A DNA stretch of 64,000 nucleotides from Microvirga lupini (GCF_014191055.1 NZ_JACHWB010000003.1:620066-684065); one strand, 5' to 3'; counted from the first letter of the stretch, positions 1 to 9,252 are shown. Translations and numbers: made by a program. Notes: generated by a model from the letters alone, not told the origin.

Positions 1-3
1 GGC

Positions 4-1020
4 TCAGGCGAGCTCGATGATCAGCTTGCCGAAGTTCCGGCCCTCCAGAAGGCCGATGAAGGCTTCCGGCGCGTTCTCGAGCCCCTCGACGATATCCTCC
101 TTGTATTTCACGCGACCCTCGGCGATCCACCTCGCCATGTCGCGGTAGAATGCGGGACGCTGGTCGCTGAACTCGCGCTGGATGAAGCCGCGAATGGTCA
201 GGCTCTTGGTGAGCACGTCGCGCATGAGGACGGGCAGTCGATCCGGCCCTTCGAAGTCGCCCGTGGCGTTGTACTGCGCGACGAGGCCGCAGACCGGAAT
301 GCGCGCGAAGCTGTTGAGCAGGGGAAAGACCGCATCCCAGACCTTACCGCCGACATTCTCGAAATAGACGTCGATCCCGTTCGGGCAGACCGCGCGCAGA
401 TCCTCGGCAAAGGTGGGCGAGTGATGGTCCAGAGCGGCGTCGAAGCCGAACTCGTCCCGCACCAAGGCGCACTTCTCGGCCCCGCCGGCGATGCCGATGG
501 CCCGCGCCCCTTTGATCTTCGCGATCTGCCCGACGGCCGAGCCGACCGGGCCGCTCGCGGCAGCCACCACCACGGTCTCGCCTGACTTGGGCTGCCCGAG
601 GGTCAGCAGCCCCGCATAGGCGGTGAAACCCGGCATGCCAAGCACACCCAACGCCGTCGTGACGGGCGCCTGGTCCGGGTTCAGCTTGCGCAGGGCCTTG
701 GCATCCGCAACGGCGTGGGACTGCCAGCCGGAATGGGAGAGGACCATGTCGCGGGGCTTGTAGTCGGGATGGCGGCTCTCCAGGACCTCGGCTACCGTGC
801 CGCCCTCCATCACGTCGCCGATCTCCACCGCCGCCGCATAGGATTTCGCAGCGCTCATCCGGCCGCGCATGTAGGGATCGAGCGAGAGATAGCGAATTTT
901 GAGCAGCACCTGACCCTCGCCCGGAGCAGGAAGGGGCGTTCGCACGAACTTGAAGTTCTCGCGGGAGGGGCGGCCGGTCGGACGTGAGGCGAGGAGGATC
1001 TGGAGGTTCTGTTCTGACAC
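4..1020 (-). CDS. NADP-dependent medium-chain oxidoreductase (CurA/YncB-type)
   Basis: A 338-residue protein of the MDR leukotriene B4 dehydrogenase/2-alkenal reductase-like branch, expected to reduce activated double bonds in the cytosol with NADPH. The N-terminal GroES-like part carries the family signature LSLDPYMRGRM. The Rossmann part carries an AASGPVGSAVGQ nucleotide loop, and VYFENVGG follows near the substrate pocket. No zinc-ligand cysteine cluster is visible, as expected for this zinc-free branch. The start is the GTG at 1020, which has an AGGAG about 8 nt upstream; the frame stays open to 1191, but that extension is low-complexity and out of family. It is a lone gene on this strand, and its substrate cannot be told from sequence. 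Confidence 0.88.
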   Translation of the reverse strand: MSEQNLQILLASRPTGRPSRENFKFVRTPLPAPGEGQVLLKIRYLSLDPYMRGRMSAAKSYAAAVEIGDVMEGGTVAEVLESRHPDYKPRDMVLSHSGWQSHAVADAKALRKLNPDQAPVTTALGVLGMPGFTAYAGLLTLGQPKSGETVVVAAASGPVGSAVGQIAKIKGARAIGIAGGAEKCALVRDEFGFDAALDHHSPTFAEDLRAVCPNGIDVYFENVGGKVWDAVFPLLNSFARIPVCGLVAQYNATGDFEGPDRLPVLMRDVLTKSLTIRGFIQREFSDQRPAFYRDMARWIAEGRVKYKEDIVEGLENAPEAFIGLLEGRNFGKLIIELA

Positions 1021-1141
1021 CGGTGGACTCCTGAGGTGGGGCTCGCCCGCCTGCCAAGCGTGGACGGACGTATATCGCCCCATTAGGTCGATGTGCCGTC
1101 CTGCCCCGTCAAGTCTCGGGCTCCACCTCCATGGCCCTACA

Positions 1142-1177
1142 GAAAAAGAAAAGGCTCCGGCGTTGCCGCCAGAGCCT
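1142..1177 (-). terminator. Rho-independent terminator of the RTX gene
   Basis: Read on the minus strand, a hairpin (arms 1152-1157 and 1172-1177, inner arms 1158-1161 and 1165-1168) is followed by a T-rich run at 1142-1151. It lies 25 nt past the stop of the RTX protein gene, and insulates it from the oxidoreductase. Confidence 0.85.
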
Positions 1178-1201
1178 CTCGAATGTCTCAAGTCGGCCAG
1201 C

Positions 1202-2428
1202 TTAGATAAACAGGAAGTCGTCGGCGTAGAGCGTGGTGCCGGGCTTCACCTTGAGGATCTCGATGCCCTTGCCTTTGCCCGAGCCGTCCACATCCAGGTA
1301 AACGAAGCCGTTCTTCTTGTTGTAGAAGATGTAATCGTTCGAACCGTCCGGGGTGTCGTTGAGCTTGGTGCCGACGTTGAAGAACTTCTTCTGGAGCTTC
1401 TGCCCTTTCACGAAGAGCTTGTCGAAGCCAACGGATTTGCTCGAGCCCTTGTCGGGGCGACCGCCCTTGTCATCGGGCTTGCCCTTATCGTCGTCCGCGC
1501 CCTTCTTGGAGAGCACGTCGCTCGATTTCGGGCCCTTCACCTTGAAGGCCTTGAGAGCCGCCAGGCTAATCTGGATCGTGTCGTCCGAGGCTTTGAAATC
1601 CATGATCTGGTCGAAATGACCCTTCTTCACGGCGGTGTCGAACACGAAGGTGTCCTGGCCGGCGCCGCCATAAAGCATGTCCTTGCCTTCACCGCCATTG
1701 ATCGTGTCGTTGCCCGCAAGACCATAGATTTTGTCATTGCCGCCAAGGCCGTTGAGGATGTCGTCATCAGCCGTTCCGACGAGGCGGTCGTTCTTCCGCG
1801 TGCCAGTGGCGGTTTCGGCGGAGTTCGTGACAGTAATAGTGACCTCTTCCGTGTAGGAGAGGCCGCCGGCATCCGACACTTTGACACGAAGCGTATGCGC
1901 ACTGACCTGAGCGTTATCAAGACCGGCTTTCAGTTTTATGCTGCTGCCATCGATCGTGAAGTAGTCGTTGTATAAGGCTGCGCCATTGGCATCGACCAGA
2001 GTGTAGGTGAAGGTCTCGCCAAGATCTTGATCAACGGCAGACAGGGTTGCCACGGTTGTGTCGACTGCCGCATTCTCGGCTATCGTGCCACCCGTGAGAA
2101 CAATATCCGTTGGGGCATATTCGCTCACGGGAGTTACGTTGACCGTAACCAGCGCTTCGTCAACTTCGGTCCCATCCTCTTCAGCTTCGCTCGTTGCCAG
2201 GATAGCGAGCGCAAAGGACGTCAAGGCAGATTCGAAATCGAAGAGGCTCGCCGTCTTCACCAGGATTTTGTCACCCACGATCTCGAAACGGTCGTCAAAA
2301 TGATATCCGAGTTCAAAGGTGAAGGTCTCGCCGTCTTTTCCGCCAGTGACAGAGAGGGTAGCGACGACGTCGCCAGATTCCGGGTTCTCTGCAATGTTAA
2401 TAATTTCTTCAACAACAATCGTAGCCAT
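1202..2428 (-). CDS. Secreted cadherin-like/RTX calcium-binding protein
   Basis: A 408-residue acidic protein. Residues about 1-100 and 103-203 look like two cadherin-type beta domains (YAPTDIVLTGGTIAENA, and DVDG/VDQD calcium-type loops). Residues about 215-262 carry four to five RTX nonapeptides (GGNDKIYGL, GNDTINGGEG, GGAGQDTFVF) that fold as a Ca2+ beta-roll. A Lys/Asp/Gly-rich stretch lies at about 300-331. The end has the hydrophobic FLFI tail of type I secretion substrates, and there is no N-terminal signal peptide. Secretion through an ABC/MFP/TolC channel is therefore inferred, but no such genes are adjacent. A role in adhesion or the cell surface layer is likely but unproven. The start ATG at 2428 has an AGGGGG Shine-Dalgarno. 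Confidence 0.85.
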   Translation of the reverse strand: MATIVVEEIINIAENPESGDVVATLSVTGGKDGETFTFELGYHFDDRFEIVGDKILVKTASLFDFESALTSFALAILATSEAEEDGTEVDEALVTVNVTPVSEYAPTDIVLTGGTIAENAAVDTTVATLSAVDQDLGETFTYTLVDANGAALYNDYFTIDGSSIKLKAGLDNAQVSAHTLRVKVSDAGGLSYTEEVTITVTNSAETATGTRKNDRLVGTADDDILNGLGGNDKIYGLAGNDTINGGEGKDMLYGGAGQDTFVFDTAVKKGHFDQIMDFKASDDTIQISLAALKAFKVKGPKSSDVLSKKGADDDKGKPDDKGGRPDKGSSKSVGFDKLFVKGQKLQKKFFNVGTKLNDTPDGSNDYIFYNKKNGFVYLDVDGSGKGKGIEILKVKPGTTLYADDFLFI

Positions 2429-2462
2429 AAATGCCCCCTACAATACTCTTTGACTGATCAGC

Positions 2463-2490
2463 ACCTCGTTGGAGGTATCTCCAAAGAGGT
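2463..2490 (-). promoter_or_regulatory. Leader hairpin at the predicted 5' end of the RTX mRNA
   Basis: An 11-bp stem with one mismatch: ACCTC(g)TTGGAG, loop GTAT, then CTCCAA(a)GAGGT. It starts about 6 nt past the predicted transcription start. It could be an operator, an mRNA-stabilising 5' hairpin, or both. Confidence 0.5.
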
Positions 2491-2502
2491 ATCATGGCAG
2501 GA

Positions 2503-2530
2503 CTGTTATGGAATTGTTCTAAAGTGTCAA
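2503..2530 (-). promoter_or_regulatory. Predicted promoter of the RTX gene
   Basis: On the minus strand the -35 box is TTGACA (2525-2530), the spacer is 16 nt and the -10 box is TAACAG (2503-2508). It sits about 75 nt before the start codon in an AT-rich patch unlike the rest of the window. Confidence 0.45.
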
Positions 2531-2572
2531 TCTGTCCAAACGGTCTAGGTATATGCGTCTATGCAAGCGAGG

Positions 2573-3985
2573 CTATGATGCCTTGCGTCGCCGCGCTGCG
2601 ATGCCTGCCACGAGATCGGTGATGTGGCCGATTGACGAGGTCGCCAGCGGCAGGCGCTCGCTTTTTGAGCCCTTGGACTTGTCTATCCTCGGCTGCGGGG
2701 AAACGGCACTCGAGAAGCCGAGCTTCGCCGCTTCCTTCAGCCTTGCCTGCTCCTGAGCCACGGGACGGATGGCGCCGGAGAGGCCCATCTCGCCGAAATA
2801 GACCGTGTCCGGCGGCAGGGCGTTGCCCGACAGGGACGAGACCAGGGCGGCGGCTGCGGCAAGGTCCGCTGCCGGCTCGGTGATGCGCAGGCCGCCGGCC
2901 ACGTTGAGATAGACGTCGTGCATCCCGAGCTTGAGGCCACCGTGAGCCTCCAGAACCGCGAGCACCATGGACAGACGGCTCTGGTCCCAGCCGACCACGG
3001 CGCGGCGGGGCGTGCCGAGGGAGGACGGCGCGACGAGAGCCTGGATCTCTACGAGGAGTGGGCGCGTGCCCTCCATGCCAGCGAACACCGCCGTGCCGGC
3101 TGTCGCCATGTCGCGCCCGGCAAGAAATAGCTCAGAGGGGTTGGGCACCTCGCGCAGGCCCTGGTCGGACATCTCGAACACGCCGATCTCGTCGGTGGGG
3201 CCGAAGCGGTTCTTCACGGCACGCAGGATGCGGAAATGGTGGCCGGTATCGCCCTCGAAGGAGACCACAGCGTCGACCATGTGCTCGACCACGCGCGGGC
3301 CTGCGATCTGGCCATCTTTGGTCACGTGACCGACGAGGATCACAGCCGTGCCGGTGGTCTTGGCGAAGCGGATCAGCGCCTGGGCCGAGCCGCGCACCTG
3401 GGTGACGGTGCCGGGGGCGGATTCCACCGTCTCGGTCCACATGGTCTGGATCGAGTCGATGATGGCCAGCGCCGGCGGCCGGCCCTGGCTCAAGGTGGCA
3501 ATGATATCCTCGACATTGGTCTCGGAGGCGAGCTCGACCGGTGCTTGACCGAGGCCGAGGCGCTCGGCCCGCAGGCGCACCTGGGCCACCGCCTCCTCGC
3601 CCGAAATATAGGCGACGCGCTCGCCCCGATTGGCCAGCGCGGCGGAGGCCTGCATGAGGAGCGTCGACTTGCCGATGCCGGGATCGCCGCCGAGCAGGAT
3701 GATCGATCCATGCACGAAGCCGCCGCCCGTGACCCGATCGAGTTCTGCGATGCCGGAGGGCGTGCGCGGCGCTTCCTTCGTTTCGCCGGACAAGCCTTCG
3801 AGCGGGAAGATCCGGCCCTTGGCCCGGGAGGGGCGTGTGGCGGCGGGCCCCGCCATGGGGCTTGCGGAGCCGGATTCCTCGACGATGGTGTTCCAGCCGC
3901 CGCAGGCCTCGCACTTGCCTTTCCAGCGGTTATAGACCGCGCCGCATTCCTGGCAGACGAAGCTGGGATGACGCTGCTTGGCCAT
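2573..3985 (-). CDS. radA: DNA repair protein RadA
   Basis: A 470-residue RadA/Sms, a branch-migration helicase-like ATPase of recombinational repair. The N-terminal zinc ribbon has Cys11, Cys14, Cys25 and Cys28. Walker A (GDPGIGKST) is at about 100-108, and the RadA-specific KNRFG motif is at 258-262. The C-terminal third is the Lon-protease-like domain (GLSGAIRPV, which lacks protease catalytic residues in this family). Length is usual. Its ATG shares one base with the alr stop (TGATG at 3987-3983), so translation is probably coupled. It is the last gene of the dnaB-alr-radA unit. Confidence 0.97.
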   Translation of the reverse strand: MAKQRHPSFVCQECGAVYNRWKGKCEACGGWNTIVEESGSASPMAGPAATRPSRAKGRIFPLEGLSGETKEAPRTPSGIAELDRVTGGGFVHGSIILLGGDPGIGKSTLLMQASAALANRGERVAYISGEEAVAQVRLRAERLGLGQAPVELASETNVEDIIATLSQGRPPALAIIDSIQTMWTETVESAPGTVTQVRGSAQALIRFAKTTGTAVILVGHVTKDGQIAGPRVVEHMVDAVVSFEGDTGHHFRILRAVKNRFGPTDEIGVFEMSDQGLREVPNPSELFLAGRDMATAGTAVFAGMEGTRPLLVEIQALVAPSSLGTPRRAVVGWDQSRLSMVLAVLEAHGGLKLGMHDVYLNVAGGLRITEPAADLAAAAALVSSLSGNALPPDTVYFGEMGLSGAIRPVAQEQARLKEAAKLGFSSAVSPQPRIDKSKGSKSERLPLATSSIGHITDLVAGIAARRRKAS

Positions 3986-5151
3986 CAGGCTTCTCCCCCG
4001 CGATAGGCGCGGGCGTAGCGGGCTCCCAGATTGGTGAGGATCTCGTACCCGATGGTACCGGCCCGGCGGCCGACCTCGTCAATGGTGAGATCGCCGCCAA
4101 TCAGCGTGACGGTGTCGCCGCGCTTCACCTGAGACTCCGGTACGTCGGTCACGTCGATGGTGATCAGGTCCATGGAGACGTTGCCGGCGAAAGAGCAGGT
4201 GTGTCCGGCCACCAGCGCCATGCCGGCCAGCAGTTCGTCGCCGCTCCGACCCCGTGCGCTCGCCGCACGCGGATAGCCGTCAGCATAGCCCACCGAGAGC
4301 GTGGCGATGCGGCGCTTGTCCAGCGCCACCCAGCGGCCATTGTAGCCGACCGTCTGATCCGCCTCGACCCAGCGCAACTGCACGATGCGGGCATTCAAGC
4401 CGACGACCGGCTTCATCGGATTGTTCCGATCCGGTGTCGGGTTGCCGCCATAAAGGGCATAGCCGGGACGCACCAGGTCGTAGCCGGGCTTGTCGCGCAG
4501 GAAAATGCCCGAGGAATTCGGCAGCGAGGCGGGAATGCCGGGAAGCGTCGAGCGGACCGCCTCGAAGGCTTCGATCTGCTGAGCGTTCAGCGGATTGTCG
4601 CTCTCCTCGGCGCTGACGAAATGGCTCATGAGGAGTGCGATCTCGAAATCCTTCAGCTCTCCGCGATCCTTCAGTGTCAGGCCCTGCGGTACGGTGAGGC
4701 CGAGGCGGTTCATGCCGGTATCCACATGGATCGCGGCCTTCAGCTTGCGGTTTTGAGCCCGGCAGAACCCGGCCCATTCCTCGACCTCCTCGAAAGATCC
4801 GAGAACCGGCCGCAGGTCGAACTCCGCATAGGTCGGTCCGGTGCCGGCGAAGAGCCCGTTCAGCACATAGATCGCAGCATAGGGCGCCACGGCGCGGGCA
4901 CGGATCGCCTCGCTTAAGTGAGCCACGAAGAAGGTGCGGCAGCCGGCGCGGGCGAGCGCAGGAACAGCCTTCTCGATGCCGGTGCCGTAGGCGTTCGCCT
5001 TGACGACGGCTGCCGTCTCGGCGCCACCGGCATGCTCGCGCAGCGTGCGCCAGTTCGAGGCGAGCGCATCGAGATCGATATGGAGGATACCGCCCGCAGC
5101 GTTCTCCAGAATGTCGCGGGCCGCGTTCGTCTGAGAATTATTCCTGGTCAA
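3985..5151 (-). CDS. alr: Alanine racemase
   Basis: A 388-residue PLP-dependent racemase that makes D-alanine for peptidoglycan. The PLP-binding lysine is Lys51 in VVKANAYGTG, and the catalytic tyrosine is Tyr289 in VGYADGYPR; the TIM-barrel and C-terminal beta domain are complete. The reading frame appears to open with a TTG (5151-5149) inside a TTGA overlap with the dnaB stop. No ATG occurs in the first 145 residues, so a rare start codon plus translational coupling to dnaB is the simplest reading. The first 19 residues (Asn/Gln-rich) are poorly conserved. Confidence 0.96.
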   Translation of the reverse strand: MTRNNSQTNAARDILENAAGGILHIDLDALASNWRTLREHAGGAETAAVVKANAYGTGIEKAVPALARAGCRTFFVAHLSEAIRARAVAPYAAIYVLNGLFAGTGPTYAEFDLRPVLGSFEEVEEWAGFCRAQNRKLKAAIHVDTGMNRLGLTVPQGLTLKDRGELKDFEIALLMSHFVSAEESDNPLNAQQIEAFEAVRSTLPGIPASLPNSSGIFLRDKPGYDLVRPGYALYGGNPTPDRNNPMKPVVGLNARIVQLRWVEADQTVGYNGRWVALDKRRIATLSVGYADGYPRAASARGRSGDELLAGMALVAGHTCSFAGNVSMDLITIDVTDVPESQVKRGDTVTLIGGDLTIDEVGRRAGTIGYEILTNLGARYARAYRGGEA

Positions 5152-6641
5152 TCGCCAATCCGATCGGGAAGTTTGTCTTCATCCGCAAGGTCGGTGAAGC
5201 GGGTGATGTCTGCCTGGAAGGCGAGCTGGACGGTTCCGGTCGGTCCGTGACGCTGCTTGCCGATGATGACTTCGGCCTTACCGTGAACCTGGTCCATCTC
5301 CGCCTGCCACTTGAAGTATTCCTCGGTGCCGGGCTTCGGCTCCTTGTTCTTCAGATAGTACTCCTCGCGGTAAACGAACATGACCACGTCGGCGTCCTGC
5401 TCGATCGAGCCCGATTCACGAAGGTCCGCAAGCTGCGGACGCTTGTCGTCGCGGGCTTCCACCTGACGGGAGAGCTGGGAGAGGGCGATCAGCGGAACCG
5501 AAAGCTCCTTGGCGAGCGCCTTGAGGCCGGTGGTGATTTCGGTCAGCTCCTGCACGCGATTCTCGCCCTTCTTGGAGGAGCCGGAGAGGAGCTGAAGGTA
5601 GTCGACGATGAGCACGTCGAGGCCGCGCTGACGCTTGAGGCGTCGCGCCCGGGCGGTGAGCTGCGCAATGGAGATGCCGCCGGTCTGGTCGATGTAGAAC
5701 GGGATGGACTGCATCTCACGGGCGGCTTCCGTGATCTTGTAGAAGTCGTCCTCGCGCATGTCGCCGCGGCGGATCTTGTAGGACGGTACGCCCGATTGCT
5801 CGGCGATGATACGGGTGGCGAGCTGCTCGGCCGACATTTCGAGAGAGAAGAAGCCGACGATGCCGCCATTGACGGTCTTCAAATGGCCATCCTGCTGCTT
5901 CTCCGCCCGGTAGGCCTTGGCGATGTTGAACGCGATGTTCGTCACCAGCGAGGTCTTACCCATGGCCGGACGTCCGGCAAGGATGATCAAGTCCGAAGGC
6001 TGAAGGCCGCCAAGGGATTTGTCGAGATCGATCAATCCCGTCGAGACGCCGGACAATGCGCCTTCGCGCTTGTAGGCGGCAGCGGCCATGTCGATGGCGG
6101 CCGTGAGCGCATCGGAAAAGCGCTGGAAGCCGCCGTCCGCGCGACCCGTTTCGGCAATCGCGTAGAGACGCCGTTCCGCCTCCTCGATCTGCTCGCGGGG
6201 CGAATTCTCGACGGGCGCGTCGAAGGCGTTGTTGACGATATCCTCGCCGATATTGATCAGGTTGCGGCGGATCGCGAGGTCGTAGATCGTACGGCCGTAA
6301 TCCTCGGCGTTGATGACGGTGGTCGCCTCGGCCGCGAGGCGGGCGAGGTACTGGGACACCGTGATGCCGCCGAGATCCTGATCGCCCAGAAAGGTCTTCA
6401 TGGTGATCGGCGTCGCGATCTTGCCGGCCTTGATCAGGCTCGTGGCCACCTCGTAGATGCGCCGGTGCAGGTCCTCGATGAAATGGCCAGCCTCGAGAAA
6501 GTCGGAGACCCGGTAATAGGCGTCGTTGTTGACCAGGATCGCGCCCAGCAGGGCCTGTTCGGCCTCGATGTTGCTGGGAGGCGTCCGAAACTGCGGTTCG
6601 GCGGTCTCGAGACGGGCGATCAGGGCGTTGGCGGTGGCCAT
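5148..6641 (-). CDS. dnaB: Replicative DNA helicase DnaB
   Basis: A 497-residue hexameric 5'-3' helicase of the replication fork. The N-terminal DnaB domain (residues about 20-125, IEAEQALLGAILV) is followed by the RecA-like helicase domain with Walker A GRPAMGKT at 223-230, the Walker B segment DVLIVDYLQLLSG and the arginine-finger region near the C-terminus. No intein is present. It is the first gene of a tight minus-strand unit dnaB-alr-radA, and begins 257 nt past the rplI stop with a terminator between them. Confidence 0.98.
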   Translation of the reverse strand: MATANALIARLETAEPQFRTPPSNIEAEQALLGAILVNNDAYYRVSDFLEAGHFIEDLHRRIYEVATSLIKAGKIATPITMKTFLGDQDLGGITVSQYLARLAAEATTVINAEDYGRTIYDLAIRRNLINIGEDIVNNAFDAPVENSPREQIEEAERRLYAIAETGRADGGFQRFSDALTAAIDMAAAAYKREGALSGVSTGLIDLDKSLGGLQPSDLIILAGRPAMGKTSLVTNIAFNIAKAYRAEKQQDGHLKTVNGGIVGFFSLEMSAEQLATRIIAEQSGVPSYKIRRGDMREDDFYKITEAAREMQSIPFYIDQTGGISIAQLTARARRLKRQRGLDVLIVDYLQLLSGSSKKGENRVQELTEITTGLKALAKELSVPLIALSQLSRQVEARDDKRPQLADLRESGSIEQDADVVMFVYREEYYLKNKEPKPGTEEYFKWQAEMDQVHGKAEVIIGKQRHGPTGTVQLAFQADITRFTDLADEDKLPDRIGD

Positions 6642-6820
6642 CTGGCGCTCCGGGAAACAGGAGAAGGGTTAGAGTCTCTTAGACCGCAATTGGTGTCCTA
6701 AAGGTTGCCGGATCGACACGAATCCGGGCAGACCCCGAGCTGTCCTCGCTGTCCTCGATTCTCACACCGTCCATCTTTTCGCAGGCGTCGCGGCTTGACT
6801 CTCCCACAAGCCTGAAACCC

Positions 6821-6856
6821 AAAGAAAAAACGCTCCCCGTCGAATCGACGGAGAGC
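6821..6856 (-). terminator. Terminator after rplI
   Basis: The minus-strand hairpin has arms 6831-6842 and 6845-6856 (CGCTC, a mismatch, then CCGTCGA with its complement) and is followed by TTTTTTCTTT at 6830-6821. It ends the rpsF-rpsR-DUF2232-rplI transcript before dnaB. Confidence 0.88.
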
Positions 6857-6898
6857 GCCACTTTAGAACAAAACAGGAACTGGAGCAATTGCTCCAGC

Positions 6899-7465
6899 TT
6901 AGAGCTCTTCGTCGCCGCCAGCTTCAGCCAGAGCCGCGCCAACCTCAAGGCCGAGGTCGTCGAGGTTGGTCTCCTCGCGGGTCGTGACCTGCTCACCGCG
7001 CGCCTGACGCTCGGCTTCCTCGGGGCTGCGGGCGACGTTGATGGTCACCTGAACCTCGACCTCCGGATGGAGGGCGACCGGCACATTGTGCAGGCCGATG
7101 GTCTTGATCGGCTGGTTGATGGCGATCTGGTTGCGGTCAACCGTGAAGCCATTCTGGGTCATGATTTCGGCGAGGTCGCGGGTGGAGACCGAGCCGTAGA
7201 GCACGCCGGTCTCGCCGGACTGGCGCAGGATGATGAAGCTCTGGCCGTTCAGCTTCTCGCCGACGGTCTCGGCTTCCTTGCGGCGCTCGAGGTTGCGGGC
7301 CTCAAGCTGGGCGCGCTGAGCGTCGAAGTGCTTCTTGTTGGCCTCGGTGGCGCGCAGAGCCTTGCCGCGCGGCAGGAGGAAGTTGCGGGCGTAGCCCGAG
7401 CGGACCTTCACGGTCTCGCCCATCTGGCCGAGCTTTGCGACGCGCTCGAGAAGGATCACATCCAT
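6899..7465 (-). CDS. rplI: 50S ribosomal protein L9
   Basis: A 188-residue L9. The N-terminal rRNA-binding domain shows MDVILLERV, then the family [13 protein letters not shown]; a long linker helix leads to the C-terminal domain ([16 protein letters not shown]). An acidic tail of about 35 residues past the domain (ending GGDEEL) makes it longer than the roughly 150 residues of E. coli L9, as is common in this order. The ATG at 7465 has a strong AAGGAG Shine-Dalgarno. It is the last gene of the S6 operon. Confidence 0.97.
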   Translation of the reverse strand: MDVILLERVAKLGQMGETVKVRSGYARNFLLPRGKALRATEANKKHFDAQRAQLEARNLERRKEAETVGEKLNGQSFIILRQSGETGVLYGSVSTRDLAEIMTQNGFTVDRNQIAINQPIKTIGLHNVPVALHPEVEVQVTINVARSPEEAERQARGEQVTTREETNLDDLGLEVGAALAEAGGDEEL

Positions 7466-7488
7466 GGTTGTCTCCTTTAGGTTCGTGA

Positions 7489-8454
7489 TCAGGTTGAAAG
7501 GGTAGGCGGTGGTGTCGGCCGCGTGCCGATGCGGCGGCGCAGGCCGAGGGTGGAATCGGCGATGCCGAAGAGGGCCAGGGCAACCATGAGGATGCCCTGG
7601 GTAACGAAGATCAGGACATAGAGGGCGCTCAGGAGGAAGGAGCGGCCCGAACGGCCTCGCGTACGATCGTGAATGGCTGCCAGGCCCTGCAAGGCAAAAG
7701 CCATCAGGAAGGCGCCGGACAAGGCCATGCCCAGCGCGCCAGCGAAACCACCGAGACTTGCCAGGATGAGTCCGCCGATCAGGATCAGCGCGGCGGAGCG
7801 GGGCATCACCAGCTCCGGCACCGGCGGCCAGGGGCGCGGCAGGCGCTTGGACGCCAGCACGATCCGGGCGGCGGCCCAGAGGTAGATGGCCAGCACGGTG
7901 ACGAAGCCTTGAGCCGACAGGAAGGTCGTCAGTCGCGCGAAGATGGCGATCAGCTGCTCGCGGGTCTCGGCATCGAGACCGCCCTCGGCCCCGGTGGCGG
8001 CAAACTGGGCGTTCACGAAGGCCTCGGCGACCTCGCGGGTGTTCTGCTCAAAGGCGCTGTAATCGCCGCCCGTCGAGATCACGCCGGCGGCGATGATGGT
8101 GAGCGCAGCCGTAGCGGCAGTCCAGGCCAGGAGTCGGCCGACCGGATACCATTCCATGGTGCCGTCCGGTCCGGGGCGCCCGAGCAGGGCAAGGTAGGAC
8201 AGCCACCAGGCGGGCAGGGCGGTGATCAGTGCAAAGCCAAAACCACTCAGCGGCGACAGGATCAGCGCAATGGCGAGGCCACCGACGATGGCCGCCACGA
8301 GGCCGGAGCGGTGGTCCCAGCCGAGGGACACGATCAGGACGGGAATGGGGGCGAGCAGATACAGCATGGCCGCCAGCGGGGTCGCCTTGACGATCACCGC
8401 GGTCAGGAGGGCCGATACGAGCCCTGCGCCTATGCCTGTTGCTACAAAATTCAT
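7489..8454 (-). CDS. DUF2232 family integral membrane protein
   Basis: A 321-residue polytopic protein with about eight hydrophobic segments from the N-terminus onward ([20 protein letters not shown], then [14 protein letters not shown]). It belongs to the DUF2232 (YybS-like) family, whose transport or assembly function is not known. Its fixed place between rpsR and rplI in this order, 22 nt before rplI, shows it is co-transcribed with ribosomal protein genes. The ATG at 8454 has only a weak GAGA Shine-Dalgarno. Confidence 0.8.
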   Translation of the reverse strand: MNFVATGIGAGLVSALLTAVIVKATPLAAMLYLLAPIPVLIVSLGWDHRSGLVAAIVGGLAIALILSPLSGFGFALITALPAWWLSYLALLGRPGPDGTMEWYPVGRLLAWTAATAALTIIAAGVISTGGDYSAFEQNTREVAEAFVNAQFAATGAEGGLDAETREQLIAIFARLTTFLSAQGFVTVLAIYLWAAARIVLASKRLPRPWPPVPELVMPRSAALILIGGLILASLGGFAGALGMALSGAFLMAFALQGLAAIHDRTRGRSGRSFLLSALYVLIFVTQGILMVALALFGIADSTLGLRRRIGTRPTPPPTLST

Positions 8455-8548
8455 CGTCTCGCTGTCCCGCTGCTCATCGGCAGGGTTAGAGGCATCCGCC
8501 TCAACTGACCCGGCGGGGTTCCACCGCTGGGCGATCTGATAGGAGAAT

Positions 8549-8576
8549 GGCTGCCCGATCTGGAGAACGGGCAGCC
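8549..8576 (-). promoter_or_regulatory. Intra-operon hairpin between rpsR and the DUF2232 gene
   Basis: A perfect 9-bp stem (8549-8557 with 8568-8576, GGCTGCCCG) and a 10-nt loop lie 8 nt past the rpsR stop. No T-run follows on the minus strand, so it is more likely a 3'-end stabiliser or partial attenuator that lowers DUF2232 expression relative to rpsR than a full terminator. Confidence 0.5.
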
Positions 8577-8584
8577 AAAGAGTT

Positions 8585-8845
8585 TTAGCGGATCACGTAG
8601 GGCAGCAGGCCCAGGAAGCGGGCGCGCTTGATCGCCTGGGCGAGCTCACGCTGCTTCTTGGCCGACACGGCCGTGATGCGGGACGGAACGATCTTGCCGC
8701 GCTCGGAGATGTAGCGGGACAGGAGCTTCGTGTCCTTGTAGTCGATCTTCGGCGCGTTGGGACCCGAGAACGGGCAGGTCTTGCGACGACGGAAGAAGGG
8801 ACGACGGCCGCCGCCAGCGGCGCCACCGGTTGCACCAAATGCCAT
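8585..8845 (-). CDS. rpsR: 30S ribosomal protein S18
   Basis: An 86-residue S18. A Gly-rich start leads to the basic block [13 protein letters not shown], then the conserved [18 protein letters not shown] and [19 protein letters not shown] core. The single Cys at the CPF motif is not a full zinc-ribbon set. It forms a dimer with S6 in the ribosome platform. GGAGG lies 8 nt before the ATG, and the rpsF stop is 2 nt upstream, so the pair is translated together. Confidence 0.97.
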   Translation of the reverse strand: MAFGATGGAAGGGRRPFFRRRKTCPFSGPNAPKIDYKDTKLLSRYISERGKIVPSRITAVSAKKQRELAQAIKRARFLGLLPYVIR

Positions 8846-8847
8846 GA

Positions 8848-9252
8848 TTAAGCCTCCTCGCCTTCGCTGGCGCCGTCGAAGCCGCCGCCGTCGCGCTCAC
8901 GGCGCTCGCGGTCCTTGCGCTCGTCGCGGTCGCGCTTCTGCATCATCACGGACGGCTCGGTCTCGAGCTCTTCGACCTTGATGGTCATGAAGCGAAGGAT
9001 GTCTTCGTTGATGCGCATCTGACGCTCCATCTCGGCCACGGCCGGAGCCGGAGCGTTGAGGTTGAACATCGTGAAATGCGCCTTGCGGTTCTTCTTGATG
9101 CGGTAGGCGAGGGACTTCACGCCCCACATCTCGGTCTTCTCGACGGTGCCGCCATTCTGCTCGATGACGCCCTTGTACTGGTCGACCATGGTCTCGACCT
9201 GCTGCGGGGTGACATCCTGGCGAGCCATGAAGATATGCTCATAGAGAGGCAT
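8848..9252 (-). CDS. rpsF: 30S ribosomal protein S6
   Basis: A 134-residue S6 with the ferredoxin-like core ([38 protein letters not shown]). It ends in a highly charged tail of about 30 Arg, Asp and Glu residues after position 100, longer than in E. coli but usual in this order. It is the first gene of the S6-S18-DUF2232-L9 unit, with GAAAGG ahead of the ATG at 9252. Regulation by the long leader upstream is likely. Confidence 0.97.
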   Translation of the reverse strand: MPLYEHIFMARQDVTPQQVETMVDQYKGVIEQNGGTVEKTEMWGVKSLAYRIKKNRKAHFTMFNLNAPAPAVAEMERQMRINEDILRFMTIKVEELETEPSVMMQKRDRDERKDRERRERDGGGFDGASEGEEA

